A DNA stretch of 64,000 nt, taken from the NCBI RefSeq assembly GCF_040289685.1, contig NZ_PSLQ01000004.1, positions 1 to 64,000 of the forward strand, read 5' to 3'. This document shows positions 34,154 to 43,326 of the stretch, one piece after another. Source of the stretch: Pyrinomonas sp040289685 (GTDB lineage Bacteria > Acidobacteriota > Blastocatellia > Pyrinomonadales > Pyrinomonadaceae). Under the pieces are notes generated by a model. The model ran no database searches, had not been told where the DNA came from, and saw nothing but the letters and a program-made list of their open reading frames with translations. The position numbers were made by a program, and so were the translations under genes. Every line of letters starts with the position of its first letter. Position 1 is the first letter of the stretch.

Positions 34154-36190
34154 CTATCTCGCTTTGTCGAGCACGCGACGTGCGCGTGCGATGACGTTTT
34201 CGACGCTGAATCCTAGTTCGCGCATGGCCACTTCGCCCGGAGCCGAGGCGCCGAAGCGATCCAAGCTGATGACGTCGCCCTGTGGTCCGATGTAGCGATC
34301 CCAACCCAGACGCGCTCCAGCTTCGATCGCCAATCGCGCCGTCGCGTGCGGCGGCAGGACTTCGTTGCGGTAGCTTTCATCCTGATCTTCAAATAGCTCC
34401 CAACAAGGGAAAGAGACGACGCGCGTGCGAATGCCATCCCGTTGCAAATCTTCGCGCGCTTCGAGCGCAAGATGGACCTCTGATCCCGTGGCGATCAGAA
34501 TCAACTCAGGCGCTGCGCGCTCGCCACGTTCATCTTCGGCTTCGGCCAAGATGTAAGCGCCGCATCGCAACCCTTCTGCTGAGGCGTAGCGCTGACGATC
34601 TATGATGGGGACTTTTTGCCGTGAGAGCGCCAGCGCCGTCGGCGCACGGCGGCGCAAGATGGCGACGCGCCACGCTTCGCGCACCTCGTGTGGATCAGCC
34701 GGACGGATGACGTAAAGGTGCGGAACGGCGCGCAAGCCCGCGAGCTGTTCGACCGGTTGATGTGTCGGTCCATCTTCGCCCAAACCGATTGAATCGTGCG
34801 TGAAGATGTAGATGACTTGCGCTTCCGATAGGGCGGCGAGACGAATCGAAGCCTTCATGTAGTCGGAGAAGACGAGGAACGTCCCGCCGAAAGGGATCAA
34901 CCCGCCATTCAGACTGATGCCGGTCAAGCACGCGCCCATCGCGTGCTCGCGCACGCCGAAATGGATGTTGCGCCCGTCGTATGATCCAGCTTGAAAATCG
35001 CGGCTCGATTTGATCTCCGTGTTGTTCGAGCCGGTCAGGTCAGCCGATCCGCCGATAAGCATCGGAAGGGATGGCGCGATCGCGTTGAGCACTTCGCCTG
35101 AAGCTTGCCGCGTTGCCATCGGTTTAGCATCTTCGAAGCTTGGAAGGTCCTTCTCCCAACCTTCAGGCAATTCGCCGCTCATAAAGAGCCGCCACTGGCG
35201 TGCCAGCTCCGGATAGGCGCGTCCGTACTCTTCAACGAGCGCGTTCCACTCGGCTTCAAGCTGCGCGCCGTGTTCGACGGCTTTGCGAAAGTGGGCCAGC
35301 GCCTCTTCCGGCACATAGAAGGTTCGATCTTCGGGCCAGCCGAGCCGACGTTTCGCTTCCCGCACGGCTTCTTCGCCCGGCGGATCCGAGTGCGCTTTGT
35401 GCGTCCCTTGCGTTGGAAGCCCATAGCCGATGATCGTGCGAACCGAGATGAGCGACGGGCGATCGGTCGCGGCTTGCGCTTCGCGTATGGCACGTTCAAT
35501 CGATTCCAGATCGTTGCCGTCTTCCACCGTTTGCGTATGCCAGCCGTAGGCTTCGAAACGCCGAACGACATCTTCGGTGAAAGCGAGATCGGTCGAGCCG
35601 TCGATGGTCACGCGGTTGTTGTCGTAGAGGTAGATGAGTTTACCGAGTTTGAGGTGTCCGGCAAGCGAAGCGGCCTCTGCAGCGACGCCTTCCATCAAGT
35701 CGCCATCGGAGACGATGGCGTAGATGTGATGGTCGAGCAGCGGGAAATCGGGGCGATTGAACCGCGCGGCTAGATGAGCCTGACCAATGGCCATGCCGAC
35801 GCCGTTGGCAAATCCTTGGCCGAGCGGCCCGGTCGTGATTTCGACGCCCGGCGTCAGCGCGTTCTCCGGGTGGCCTGGCGTTTTCGAACCCCACTGGCGG
35901 AAACGTTTGATTTCGTCGAGCGAAAGGTCGTAACCGGTCAAATAAAGGAGCGCGTAAAGGAGCATCGAGCCATGCCCTGCAGAGAGCAAGAATCGGTCGC
36001 GATTGGCCCACTTAGGGTTGCGCGGATTATGGCGAAGGAAACGCGTCCACAGGACATAGGCCATCGGCGCGGCGCCCATCGGCAAGCCCGGATGACCCGA
36101 TTTGGCTTGCTGGACGGCGTCGAGCGCCAACGTGCGAATCGTGTTGATACAAAGTTGATCGAGTGCGGTCGTTTGCGTTGCAGTGCCCAC
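34154..36190 (-). CDS. tkt: Transketolase
   Basis: 678 residues. ThDP site: SDGDLMEGVAAEAASLAGHLKLGKLIYLYDNN carries the GDG...NN motif; GHGSMLLYALLYLTGYD and TPGHPE are N-terminal signatures; FTHDSIGLGEDGPTHQPVEQLA marks the pyrimidine domain. It shuttles two-carbon units in the pentose phosphate or Calvin cycle. Start: a very strong ribosome site, GAGGGAGAGGAAGAA, lies directly before the GTG at 36190, so I prefer this to the ATG at 36214, which would put that site inside the gene. Upstream on the strand is an FGGY sugar kinase, downstream rpiB. Confidence 0.95.
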   Translation of the reverse strand: MGTATQTTALDQLCINTIRTLALDAVQQAKSGHPGLPMGAAPMAYVLWTRFLRHNPRNPKWANRDRFLLSAGHGSMLLYALLYLTGYDLSLDEIKRFRQWGSKTPGHPENALTPGVEITTGPLGQGFANGVGMAIGQAHLAARFNRPDFPLLDHHIYAIVSDGDLMEGVAAEAASLAGHLKLGKLIYLYDNNRVTIDGSTDLAFTEDVVRRFEAYGWHTQTVEDGNDLESIERAIREAQAATDRPSLISVRTIIGYGLPTQGTHKAHSDPPGEEAVREAKRRLGWPEDRTFYVPEEALAHFRKAVEHGAQLEAEWNALVEEYGRAYPELARQWRLFMSGELPEGWEKDLPSFEDAKPMATRQASGEVLNAIAPSLPMLIGGSADLTGSNNTEIKSSRDFQAGSYDGRNIHFGVREHAMGACLTGISLNGGLIPFGGTFLVFSDYMKASIRLAALSEAQVIYIFTHDSIGLGEDGPTHQPVEQLAGLRAVPHLYVIRPADPHEVREAWRVAILRRRAPTALALSRQKVPIIDRQRYASAEGLRCGAYILAEAEDERGERAAPELILIATGSEVHLALEAREDLQRDGIRTRVVSFPCWELFEDQDESYRNEVLPPHATARLAIEAGARLGWDRYIGPQGDVISLDRFGASAPGEVAMRELGFSVENVIARARRVLDKAR

Positions 36191-36394
36191 TTCTTCCTCT
36201 CCCTCGAAGATCATCCAAAATCCCGACTCACGAACTCAAACGGAATGTTTGCCGGTCGCGGTTTCGGCAAGCGCCGTTGATCCAAAACCTCCATCCCCGA
36301 ATACGTATGCACCTTTACTCGTTTGCTCGCCATAGCAGAAGCTGCGTCTCAGCTTCAAGCATGTAACCAGCTTTGCGCATTTGCTTGCCGCTGA

Positions 36395-37912
36395 TTAAGC
36401 CGTCTGGCTTTCAAGCACCAGACGGTAGAGCCGTTCGTGTCGTGCACGCGCGGCGGCGTAGCGCGCGGCGCGATCTTGATCTGGGACGAACCGACGGGCG
36501 ATCGTCGGCGATGGGCCGCGAAGCGACAGCATCCCCGACGCTTCGAGCGCGAGCAGAGCCGCGCCGCGACTCGAAGCTTCGCGCACGCGCGAAAGCTCGA
36601 CCGGATGCGCGAAGACGTCGGCGAGCAGTTGCGCCCAAAACGGCGAGTTTTGCAACGCGCCGCCCGAAGCGACGATCTGCGAGACGGGGAAAAGCGCGCG
36701 CAAGTGGTCGGCGATGGCAGCGAAGCGATAGGCGACGGCTTCGAGCGTTGCGCGCGCGATGTCAATCGGACGCGTGCGCATGGACAACCCGAGAATCGCT
36801 CCGCGCGCTTCGGCGTGCCACCCCGTGCTCCGTTCGCCGGACCAGAAAGGGAGCACAGTCAAGCCGTGTTCGTCGGGCGCAAGCTGTGCGAGTCCCTCTT
36901 CCAGCGTTGTCGCTTCGAGCGCTAGCGAACGGCTCAACCACTCGCGCAAGTTTCCGCCATCAGAGAGCGCTCCGCCGACGACCACTCTTCTGCCATCCAA
37001 GCGATAACACCACAGACCCAAAGGCAGCGAGCGAGGCGGCTTCCCCTCGAATAGAACGCGCATCGCCCCCGACGTGCCGATCATTATGACGGCTCGTTCT
37101 GGCGTTGAACAGTTCTCGCCGATGTTGCTCGTCGCCCCATCGGCGAACGGGGCATGCCAACGCGCCTCGCTTAACTGCGGCCAGCGCGCGGACCATTCGG
37201 GCGCAAGACGTGCGATCGCTTCGCGCGTATCTTCCACCTTTGGGAAAGATTCTCGACGCAATCCGAGTGCAGCGATCAACCGCTCATCCCAAACGCAACG
37301 GTGTTGGTCGAACAGCCCCGTCCCTGCCGCCATCGAAACGCTCATCACCGAGCGGTCCAACAAGCGTCCAGTCAGGAACTCGCTGAACGAACCGAACCTT
37401 GCTGCGCGCCTGACGATCTCTTCTCGCTGCTCGCGCAACCATAGGATCTTCGCTGGCCAATAGCTCGGATGGAACCGGCAACCCGTGCGATGATGCGTTT
37501 CCGCTTCGTCCAGTCGCGCGCGTAGCAGAGCGGCGGCTGCGCGTGCGCGCGTGTCGGCCCAACCCAGAACCGGCGTCAACGCGCGCCCCGCGTCGTCGAG
37601 GACAACGAGGCTGTGCCAGAAACAGGAGATGGCGACTTCAGCAAAGCGAAGCTCGCGCGGCACGAGCCGAAGCGCCTCGTCCACGGTGGACGTGACCGTT
37701 GCGAAAAGCTCTTCGGCAGCGATCTCAGAGGCGCCCTCTTGGCTCGCGCGGAAGCCCCAAGACCTTTTGGCCTGCGTCGCTTGTATCTCGCGTCCGCACG
37801 CATCAAAGAGCGACGCGCGAACGCTGGATGAGCCGATGTCGATGACGAAAACCAACGGCTCCGACGCATGACGAAGCTCAATCTCACGCTCTTTTGGTTC
37901 GGACAGACGCAA
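36395..37912 (-). CDS. FGGY-family carbohydrate kinase (gluconokinase-like)
   Basis: 505 residues. The phosphate-1 loop is VFVIDIGSSSVRASLFD; WADTRARAA and SYWPAKILWL mark the FGGY_N domain; VASGGALQNSPFWAQLLADVF is the C-terminal ATP-binding motif. The tyrosine/tryptophan pattern is closest to the gluconate/xylulose kinase branch, so gluconokinase is the best guess, in keeping with the neighbouring transketolase and rpiB. The start is uncertain: TTG at 37912 has GAGG very close, and the conserved part only begins about 20 residues later. Confidence 0.8.
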   Translation of the reverse strand: MRLSEPKEREIELRHASEPLVFVIDIGSSSVRASLFDACGREIQATQAKRSWGFRASQEGASEIAAEELFATVTSTVDEALRLVPRELRFAEVAISCFWHSLVVLDDAGRALTPVLGWADTRARAAAALLRARLDEAETHHRTGCRFHPSYWPAKILWLREQREEIVRRAARFGSFSEFLTGRLLDRSVMSVSMAAGTGLFDQHRCVWDERLIAALGLRRESFPKVEDTREAIARLAPEWSARWPQLSEARWHAPFADGATSNIGENCSTPERAVIMIGTSGAMRVLFEGKPPRSLPLGLWCYRLDGRRVVVGGALSDGGNLREWLSRSLALEATTLEEGLAQLAPDEHGLTVLPFWSGERSTGWHAEARGAILGLSMRTRPIDIARATLEAVAYRFAAIADHLRALFPVSQIVASGGALQNSPFWAQLLADVFAHPVELSRVREASSRGAALLALEASGMLSLRGPSPTIARRFVPDQDRAARYAAARARHERLYRLVLESQTA

Positions 37913-37918
37913 ACCTCG

Positions 37919-38386
37919 CTATCCCGATGTCAGCCGTGGATTTTCGCTGCGTTTCAAGTAGTGATCGACGACGAATAGCACATCATCGCTGAAATAGCGA
38001 TTGATGCGGCGCAGCGCGCGCACCGCGTCTTGCGATGAAAGGCGCTTGTCGGCGATGTAGTCGGCGAGAAAACCGAAGATGCAATCGCGCAGCAGCTCCA
38101 GTTCGCGCAGCAGTTCGCTCAAGGAGTAGCCTTCCGCCGAACGCATGAACCCATGCTTGGTCGCAGCGCGAATCTTCTCGAAGTCCAAATCCTCCTCTTG
38201 CGTCAACAGATCGCAGATCTCCTCGATCATCTCCGGGATGTGATCTACCAGTTGCGAAAGAGTTAAATCTTCATCCGATTCGATCTCTGGATTACGCTTG
38301 ACTCGTTGCACCCAAGTGAGTGTGATCGCATCGACGTTGGCGCGCAGTCCATCGCACATCAGTTGCAAAGCAGTCGCCGTGCTCAT
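37919..38386 (-). CDS. Stand-alone RsbRD-like (RsbT co-antagonist N-terminal type) regulator
   Basis: 155 residues, all helical. The pattern NVDAITLTWVQRVKRNPEI, LVDHIPEMIEEICDLL and HGFMRSAEGYSLSELLRELELLRDCI resembles the RsbRD_N domain that precedes STAS or histidine-kinase domains. Here it occurs alone, with no STAS or kinase part. The conserved His in HGFMR could bind a ligand, but this is a guess. It is the first gene of the minus-strand set and lies six bases before the FGGY kinase gene, so a role in controlling that set is plausible. Confidence 0.6.
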   Translation of the reverse strand: MSTATALQLMCDGLRANVDAITLTWVQRVKRNPEIESDEDLTLSQLVDHIPEMIEEICDLLTQEEDLDFEKIRAATKHGFMRSAEGYSLSELLRELELLRDCIFGFLADYIADKRLSSQDAVRALRRINRYFSDDVLFVVDHYLKRSENPRLTSG

Positions 38387-38720
38387 AGCATCCCCCCTCG
38401 TTGGAAGGCCGCCCTCCTCATTCCTTGCTCGGCATCAGCAGAAGATGCCTTGTGCTTCAAGAAGCGAGCCGGAAAGTTACCACATGAGCCTGCAATCAAA
38501 CAAATGCGCGTTCGCTTTCGCCTGATAACTCACGCGCGCGCAAGTGGTGCCGTGATATACGCTCTGCGGTTTTCCGGGCTACTTCTCCCAGAACGGTTAC
38601 GGACTTCTAGGTTGCCGAGTCTGGACTGCACACGTTCAGTAGCTCGTTGGACCGCTTCGCCGATTGAGCGATGCACGTCCCGCACGAGGGCGACTTCGAG
38701 TCGCGCTGCCTTGCGCCGTT
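38387..38720. other. Intergenic region upstream of the RsbRD-like gene
   Basis: 334 bases with no gene I can support. A 64-codon minus-strand frame at 38530-38724 looks like random high-Arg sequence. The promoter of the pentose-phosphate gene set should lie near 38400-38500, but I see no clear -35/-10 pair. Confidence 0.5.
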
Positions 38721-39452
38721 TCACTGATCGAGCAGACCCGCTGGCGGTCCGTCATGTTTCGGCAGCGGCGTCGCCGTCTCGCGTCCTCGTTCGTCAGTTC
38801 TGGGTTGCAGCGCTATCAAGATGAGCCCGACGATGTACAGCGCAACGGCGAAAAAGGCGATGTAGCCGGTGGCTGGAGCGAAGCGTTCGGTTTCCACCGT
38901 TCCGAGCGTTGCACCTTCAAGAAGCGCGCTTGCAATGCGTTTGAGCCAACCGCCTTCAGGTGAGCCGAGATTGGCGAGCAGTAAGTGTTTGAGCAAAAAG
39001 GCGGTGCCGAATAGAACGGCAAGGCTGCGTAGCAACCGCCGCGCGTCGAACGGCGCGAACAAGTTGTTCCATAGCGTCCACAAGAGGAAGAAGGAGAGAA
39101 GCCAATGAAAGAAGCCGCGTTCAGGCAGCACGGCGTTGAAGGCTTGCGCTGAAGCGAAGAAGAGCGCTAGCAGCGTGAGCGCGTGCGAGAGATTGGTCGT
39201 CGTCGAAAACTCGTATGAGAACCAATCGCGAAGTTCGATCAAACGCCCGCGGATGAACAGGAGCAGAAGCAACGAGGCGAGCAGCAGCGCGATGAGCGGC
39301 GGCGGAAGAAAGAGCGTCGTCAAATTTTCGCCCGCGATGCGTAAGCCGCCGAACAAGGCGGCAGTGAGAAGAACGGTCGGAAGAAGCAGCGCGCGCACGA
39401 GCAACGCATTTTTCATTTGCCGTTCGGTTTGGTTGATCTGCTTCCGACTCAT
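38721..39452 (-). CDS. Integral membrane protein of unknown function
   Basis: 243 residues with about six hydrophobic helices, beginning at about residue 17 (LVRALLLPTVLLTAALFGGL) and ending near 218 (FFAVALYIVGLILIAL). No transport or enzyme motif is visible. A charged loop of Arg and Asp (RGRLIELRDWFSYEF) separates helices 2 and 3. The C-terminus is short and polar. It follows the acidic protein gene at 39514 on the same strand, so the two may be co-transcribed. Confidence 0.65.
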   Translation of the reverse strand: MSRKQINQTERQMKNALLVRALLLPTVLLTAALFGGLRIAGENLTTLFLPPPLIALLLASLLLLLFIRGRLIELRDWFSYEFSTTTNLSHALTLLALFFASAQAFNAVLPERGFFHWLLSFFLLWTLWNNLFAPFDARRLLRSLAVLFGTAFLLKHLLLANLGSPEGGWLKRIASALLEGATLGTVETERFAPATGYIAFFAVALYIVGLILIALQPRTDERGRETATPLPKHDGPPAGLLDQ

Positions 39453-39513
39453 CTCGCCGCCAAATCTCGAACGCGAAGACCGTCAAATCGCAAAGGCCCA
39501 GAGAAACGGTTCG

Positions 39514-39921
39514 TTACTCGTCTTCTTCGTACCCGGTTTCTTCATCCTCGTCTTCCGCTTCATCTTCGTCGAAAGGTGGGCCGGCGATGACCTGAACGCC
39601 GCGCGCGAGGGGCAAGCAGCTTAGCACCTGCACCCGTTCGATGCGCGTTCGTTCAGCCGAAGCGTGCCATATCTTCACCCAGAAGGTGCGCGTGCGCCCG
39701 TGCACGGCGAAAGTCGCTTCGTCGTTCATCACGGGCACCGGCTCCGCGGTCGTTCCGGCACGCAACTCTTCGAGCAGTTCAGCGATGAACGGACGCCATT
39801 GCTCGAATTGCATGACGACAGCGCCAGCGTCCACTTCAGCCGGAGGAAGCGCTACCTCTTCGCTCGCTTCGAGCAGAAGGCGCGATTCCGTCTGTTGATT
39901 CAGCTTTTTGAAAACTGCCAT
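39514..39921 (-). CDS. Hypothetical protein with acidic tail
   Basis: 135 residues from ATG at 39921, which has GGAG eight bases ahead. The first 110 residues have an alternating strand pattern with two Trp (FEQWRPFIAELLEEL, RTFWVKIWHASAERTRIERVQVL). The last 20 residues are almost all Asp and Glu, a common tail for soluble small proteins. Family unknown to me. It lies between glyS upstream and the membrane protein downstream on the same strand. Confidence 0.6.
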   Translation of the reverse strand: MAVFKKLNQQTESRLLLEASEEVALPPAEVDAGAVVMQFEQWRPFIAELLEELRAGTTAEPVPVMNDEATFAVHGRTRTFWVKIWHASAERTRIERVQVLSCLPLARGVQVIAGPPFDEDEAEDEDEETGYEEDE

Positions 39922-40026
39922 TTCAACGCTCCAAAGCGTGTTCCGCCGTCGTCGGCTTTCCGATAGCTGAGCTGCAAGCGATTCTTCCAAAGACCATTTT
40001 CGCGCGACGGGCGGCAGCGCATCTTT

Positions 40027-41451
40027 CTAGCACTTGATATTCAAGCGTTTTTTGAGGTGCGCTTCGAGTTCAGAAACCTTGACGCGCACTTGCTGCCACG
40101 TGTCGCGGTCGCGCACTGTGACGGCTTCATCTTCTAGCGATTGGTGGTCGACGGTGACGCAATAAGGCGTTCCGATCTCGTCCTGTCGTGCGTAGAGTTT
40201 GCCGATGCCCGCCGTATCGTCGTAAACAGTGCGCATCGCCGGTTGCAGCATTCGCTTGATCTCTTTGGCCAAACGCACGATCTCCGGCTTGTTCTTGGCG
40301 AGCGGCAACACGGCCACCTTGATCGGTGCCAGCTCCGGATGAAGCCGAAGCACGATGCGCTTTTCGCCGCGTTCGCTCTCTTTCTCCGTGTAAGCGTCCA
40401 TCAAGAAGGCGAGCACGGAGCGGTTGACTCCTGCCGCCGGTTCGATCACGTAAGGGTAGAAACGTTCGCGCGTCGCTTCGTCGAAATAGGATAGATCCTC
40501 GGTCGAATCCGGATTGAGGCGTTTGCCCTCCGCATCAACCGGCCCTTTGGAGTGAGCGCGCAGATCGAAATCGGTCCGGTTGGCGATGCCCATCAGTTCG
40601 TCCCACTGCTTTTCTTCCTGTGCTCGTTCGGGGAAGAAACGGTACTGGATGTCCACCGTGCGTTTGGAATAGTGGGCCAGTTCTTCGGGCGGTTGTTCGT
40701 AAAGGCGGAGATTCTTCGGATCCAAGCCGAGACCGACGTACCAGTTGAAGCACTGCTCGATCCAGTAATCATGCCACCGCTCATCCTCGCCCGGGCGAAC
40801 GAAATACTCCATCTCCATCTGCTCGAACTCGCGCGTGCGGAAGATGAAATTGCCGGGCGTGACTTCGTTGCGAAAAGATTTGCCGATCTGCGCGATGCCG
40901 AACGGGAGTTTACGCCGCGCCGTCCGTTGCACGTTCAAAAAGTTGATGAAGATGCCTTGCGCCGTTTCGGGCCGAAGGTAAGCCAGCGCCGAAGGATCAT
41001 CTTCCGCTGCAACTGGTCCAACCTGTGTGCGGAACATCAAATTGAACGGACGCGGCTCGGTCAAATCAGTCGAGCCGCAGTTGGGACACTTGACGAGTCG
41101 CGCCGCGATCGCTTGTTCGATGGGCAGACCCGAAGCGTTCTCCAGTTTGTCGGCGCGCAAGCGGCTTTTGCAGTCGCGGCAATCGACCAGTGGATCGCTG
41201 AAGGTATCTTCATGGCCGGAGTACTTCCAGACCAGACGGTTCAGGATGATCGCCGAATCCAACCCTTCGATGTCATCGCGCTCGTAAACCATCCAGCGCC
41301 ACCACGCGCGCTTGACGTTGTTTGAAATCTCCACGCCGAGCGGTCCGTAGTCCCAAGCGCTGGCCAGTCCGCCGTAAATCTCGGCTGACGGAAAGACGAA
41401 GCCGCGACGTTTGGCTAGTTGTGCGATGGTCTCGATGTTCGGTGCTGCCAC
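40027..41451 (-). CDS. glyS: Glycyl-tRNA synthetase, single-chain class II type
   Basis: 474 residues. Class II motifs: FRNEVTPGNFIFRTREFEQMEMEYF (motif 2) and GVNRSVLAFLMDAY (motif 3), with RPETAQGIFINF between. The zinc ribbon is visible as CRDCK and CPNCGSTD. This is the homodimeric form also found in archaea, eukaryotes and several bacterial phyla, not the E. coli alpha2-beta2 enzyme. The start is GTG at 41451, placed eight bases after GAGGAG; the frame extends 18 codons further upstream but that would bury the ribosome site. Confidence 0.94.
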   Translation of the reverse strand: MAAPNIETIAQLAKRRGFVFPSAEIYGGLASAWDYGPLGVEISNNVKRAWWRWMVYERDDIEGLDSAIILNRLVWKYSGHEDTFSDPLVDCRDCKSRLRADKLENASGLPIEQAIAARLVKCPNCGSTDLTEPRPFNLMFRTQVGPVAAEDDPSALAYLRPETAQGIFINFLNVQRTARRKLPFGIAQIGKSFRNEVTPGNFIFRTREFEQMEMEYFVRPGEDERWHDYWIEQCFNWYVGLGLDPKNLRLYEQPPEELAHYSKRTVDIQYRFFPERAQEEKQWDELMGIANRTDFDLRAHSKGPVDAEGKRLNPDSTEDLSYFDEATRERFYPYVIEPAAGVNRSVLAFLMDAYTEKESERGEKRIVLRLHPELAPIKVAVLPLAKNKPEIVRLAKEIKRMLQPAMRTVYDDTAGIGKLYARQDEIGTPYCVTVDHQSLEDEAVTVRDRDTWQQVRVKVSELEAHLKKRLNIKC

Positions 41452-41637
41452 CGGTTCTTCTCCTCGAAAATAGTCGCGAAGAAGTTTGAGTCGTCGGTTG
41501 CGCAAAAGTCAACTCTCTGGCGCGACCCCCTCACGAGCGCTTCGCACGGCGGGCGGCGCGCAAAGGCGTCGAGGGCCACCGAGGAGCGCTAATAGGCGAC
41601 GACGGAGGCTATGGTGCGCGCCGCTTTGCTGTGCAGA

Positions 41638-43080
41638 TCACTTCGGATCGGCGAAGATCTTCTCCGGCTCGCGCGCTGCATGCCGTCGCGTGATGTACCA
41701 ATAGACCGGAAGTCCAAGAGCGATCAACCCCAATCCGATGAACGAGCGAAGCGGCGCCGTCTTCAACGTCATCACGAGCAGCCATGCCGTGACGACGAGG
41801 AAGAGCGCAGGCACCACCGGATAGCCCCAAGCGCGATATGGACGCGGAACGTCAGGACGGCGACGCCTTAAGACGAAGACGGCGCTGGTTGTCAATCCGT
41901 AGAAGATCCATGAACCGAAGATGACGTAGTCGGTCAGCGTATCGAATGAGCCGGAGAGCGCCAGCAAACCGGCCCAGATGGCTTGCGCGATGAGCGCGCC
42001 GATGGGGACGCGGCTGCGCGCTGAGAGCTTGGCGAGGCTTTGAAGGAATAGTCCATCGCGGGCCATCGCAAAGGGGACGCGCGCGCCCGTCAAGATCGAA
42101 GTGTGCAGCGTGCCGATGGACGAGGCCATCAAGGCGGCGGCGATGAGTCCCGTGGCGAGAGAACCGAGAAACCGACTGGTTACTTCGGTCGCCACCGACG
42201 AGTTGGGCGACACGCTCGCCACTTCCGTCGGTGTGAGCGCGTAGAAATAGGCCGCGTTGACGAAGACGTAGAGCAGTATGATGAGACTCGTTCCGCCGAT
42301 GAGCGCGAGCGGAATGTCGCGCTGCGGATTCTTGACCTCGCCGGCGACGAGCGTGACGTTGTTCCATCCGTCGTAGCCCCAAAGCGCGCCGAGCATGGCA
42401 GCGCTGAAGCCGGCGAGACCAGCGCGCGCCGCCGGTTCGACGCCGTCGCATGTGCCGCCCGCGTTGCTCATGCCGAAGTGCGCGAAGTCGCCCGGCGCGA
42501 AGAGAAAAGCGCCCAATCCGACGCCGAGAACGAGCGCGATTTTGATCACCGTCAAGAAGGTTGCCACCCAACCGCTAACTACCACTGCCGCGCAGTTGAC
42601 GGCAGTCAGCAACGCGATTATTCCCAGTGCGACGATCTGCACGCGCCCGAAAGGAAGCCGCCATCCGAACAGATCCAACGCGAAGATTTCGCGGTCGAGC
42701 GCGCCACCGGTCAGAACGTTCAGAAAGATGGCGAAAGCGACCGCAACCGAGGCTTGCGAGCCGGTCTTGGCGATGAAGATCTGCATCCAGCCATAGAGAA
42801 AGGCCAACCGCGACCCGTAGGATTCACGCAAAAAGACGTACTCGCCGCCGGCATGTGGCATCATCGCAGCCAGTTCCGCGTAGGTGAGTGCCCCGGCCAA
42901 GCTAAGCAATCCGGCAACGACCCAGACCGTCAGGACCATGCCGGGCGTCTCGACGTTGCAGGTCATCACGCGCGCTTTCAGGAAGACGCCAGTGCCGATG
43001 ACGTTGCCGACGACGATGGAAATGGCGGCGATCAGACCAAGGCCGCGAACGAGCGTGATCGAGGTCGAATTGTTGCTCAT
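41638..43080 (-). CDS. APC-superfamily amino acid permease
   Basis: 480 residues with 12 predicted membrane helices. The helix 1 motif GLGLIAAISIVVGNVIGTGVFL is the APC unwound-helix signature (IGxGxF), and ALTYAELAAMMPHAGGEYVFLRESYG is the conserved helix 3 region. It resembles LAT/basic and neutral amino acid exchangers. Substrate unknown. It reads towards glyS and away from the decarboxylase gene at 43327-44748, which is on the same strand and could be co-transcribed with it, although 246 bases lie between. Start chosen at ATG 43080. Confidence 0.87.
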   Translation of the reverse strand: MSNNSTSITLVRGLGLIAAISIVVGNVIGTGVFLKARVMTCNVETPGMVLTVWVVAGLLSLAGALTYAELAAMMPHAGGEYVFLRESYGSRLAFLYGWMQIFIAKTGSQASVAVAFAIFLNVLTGGALDREIFALDLFGWRLPFGRVQIVALGIIALLTAVNCAAVVVSGWVATFLTVIKIALVLGVGLGAFLFAPGDFAHFGMSNAGGTCDGVEPAARAGLAGFSAAMLGALWGYDGWNNVTLVAGEVKNPQRDIPLALIGGTSLIILLYVFVNAAYFYALTPTEVASVSPNSSVATEVTSRFLGSLATGLIAAALMASSIGTLHTSILTGARVPFAMARDGLFLQSLAKLSARSRVPIGALIAQAIWAGLLALSGSFDTLTDYVIFGSWIFYGLTTSAVFVLRRRRPDVPRPYRAWGYPVVPALFLVVTAWLLVMTLKTAPLRSFIGLGLIALGLPVYWYITRRHAAREPEKIFADPK

Positions 43081-43326
43081 CGATGTTGCACATCTCTCAA
43101 GGTTGCGTCGCTTCGTCTCAGCTCGAAGAAGCGCTTTCAACGCGCCGCGTCACGAGGCGACGAATCGCTTGCGCGGCGAGAGGCCATCCGCGCGCCGAAG
43201 TCTCCGGCGGTTGGAACTCTAGCCGACGCGCAAAGAGGAGAGGTAGAAGCCGACGTTGCGTGGTGGCAGAGCCTCTTTCAACGAGCGTCGGCAAGCTAAC
43301 GCGCCAAAGGCGCTGTCAGCGTTGAT

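Noticed and set aside
42103..43299. A 398-codon plus-strand frame opposite the APC permease.
   Set aside because: Very Arg/Asp/Glu-rich, no motifs, and antisense to a gene with clear membrane helices.
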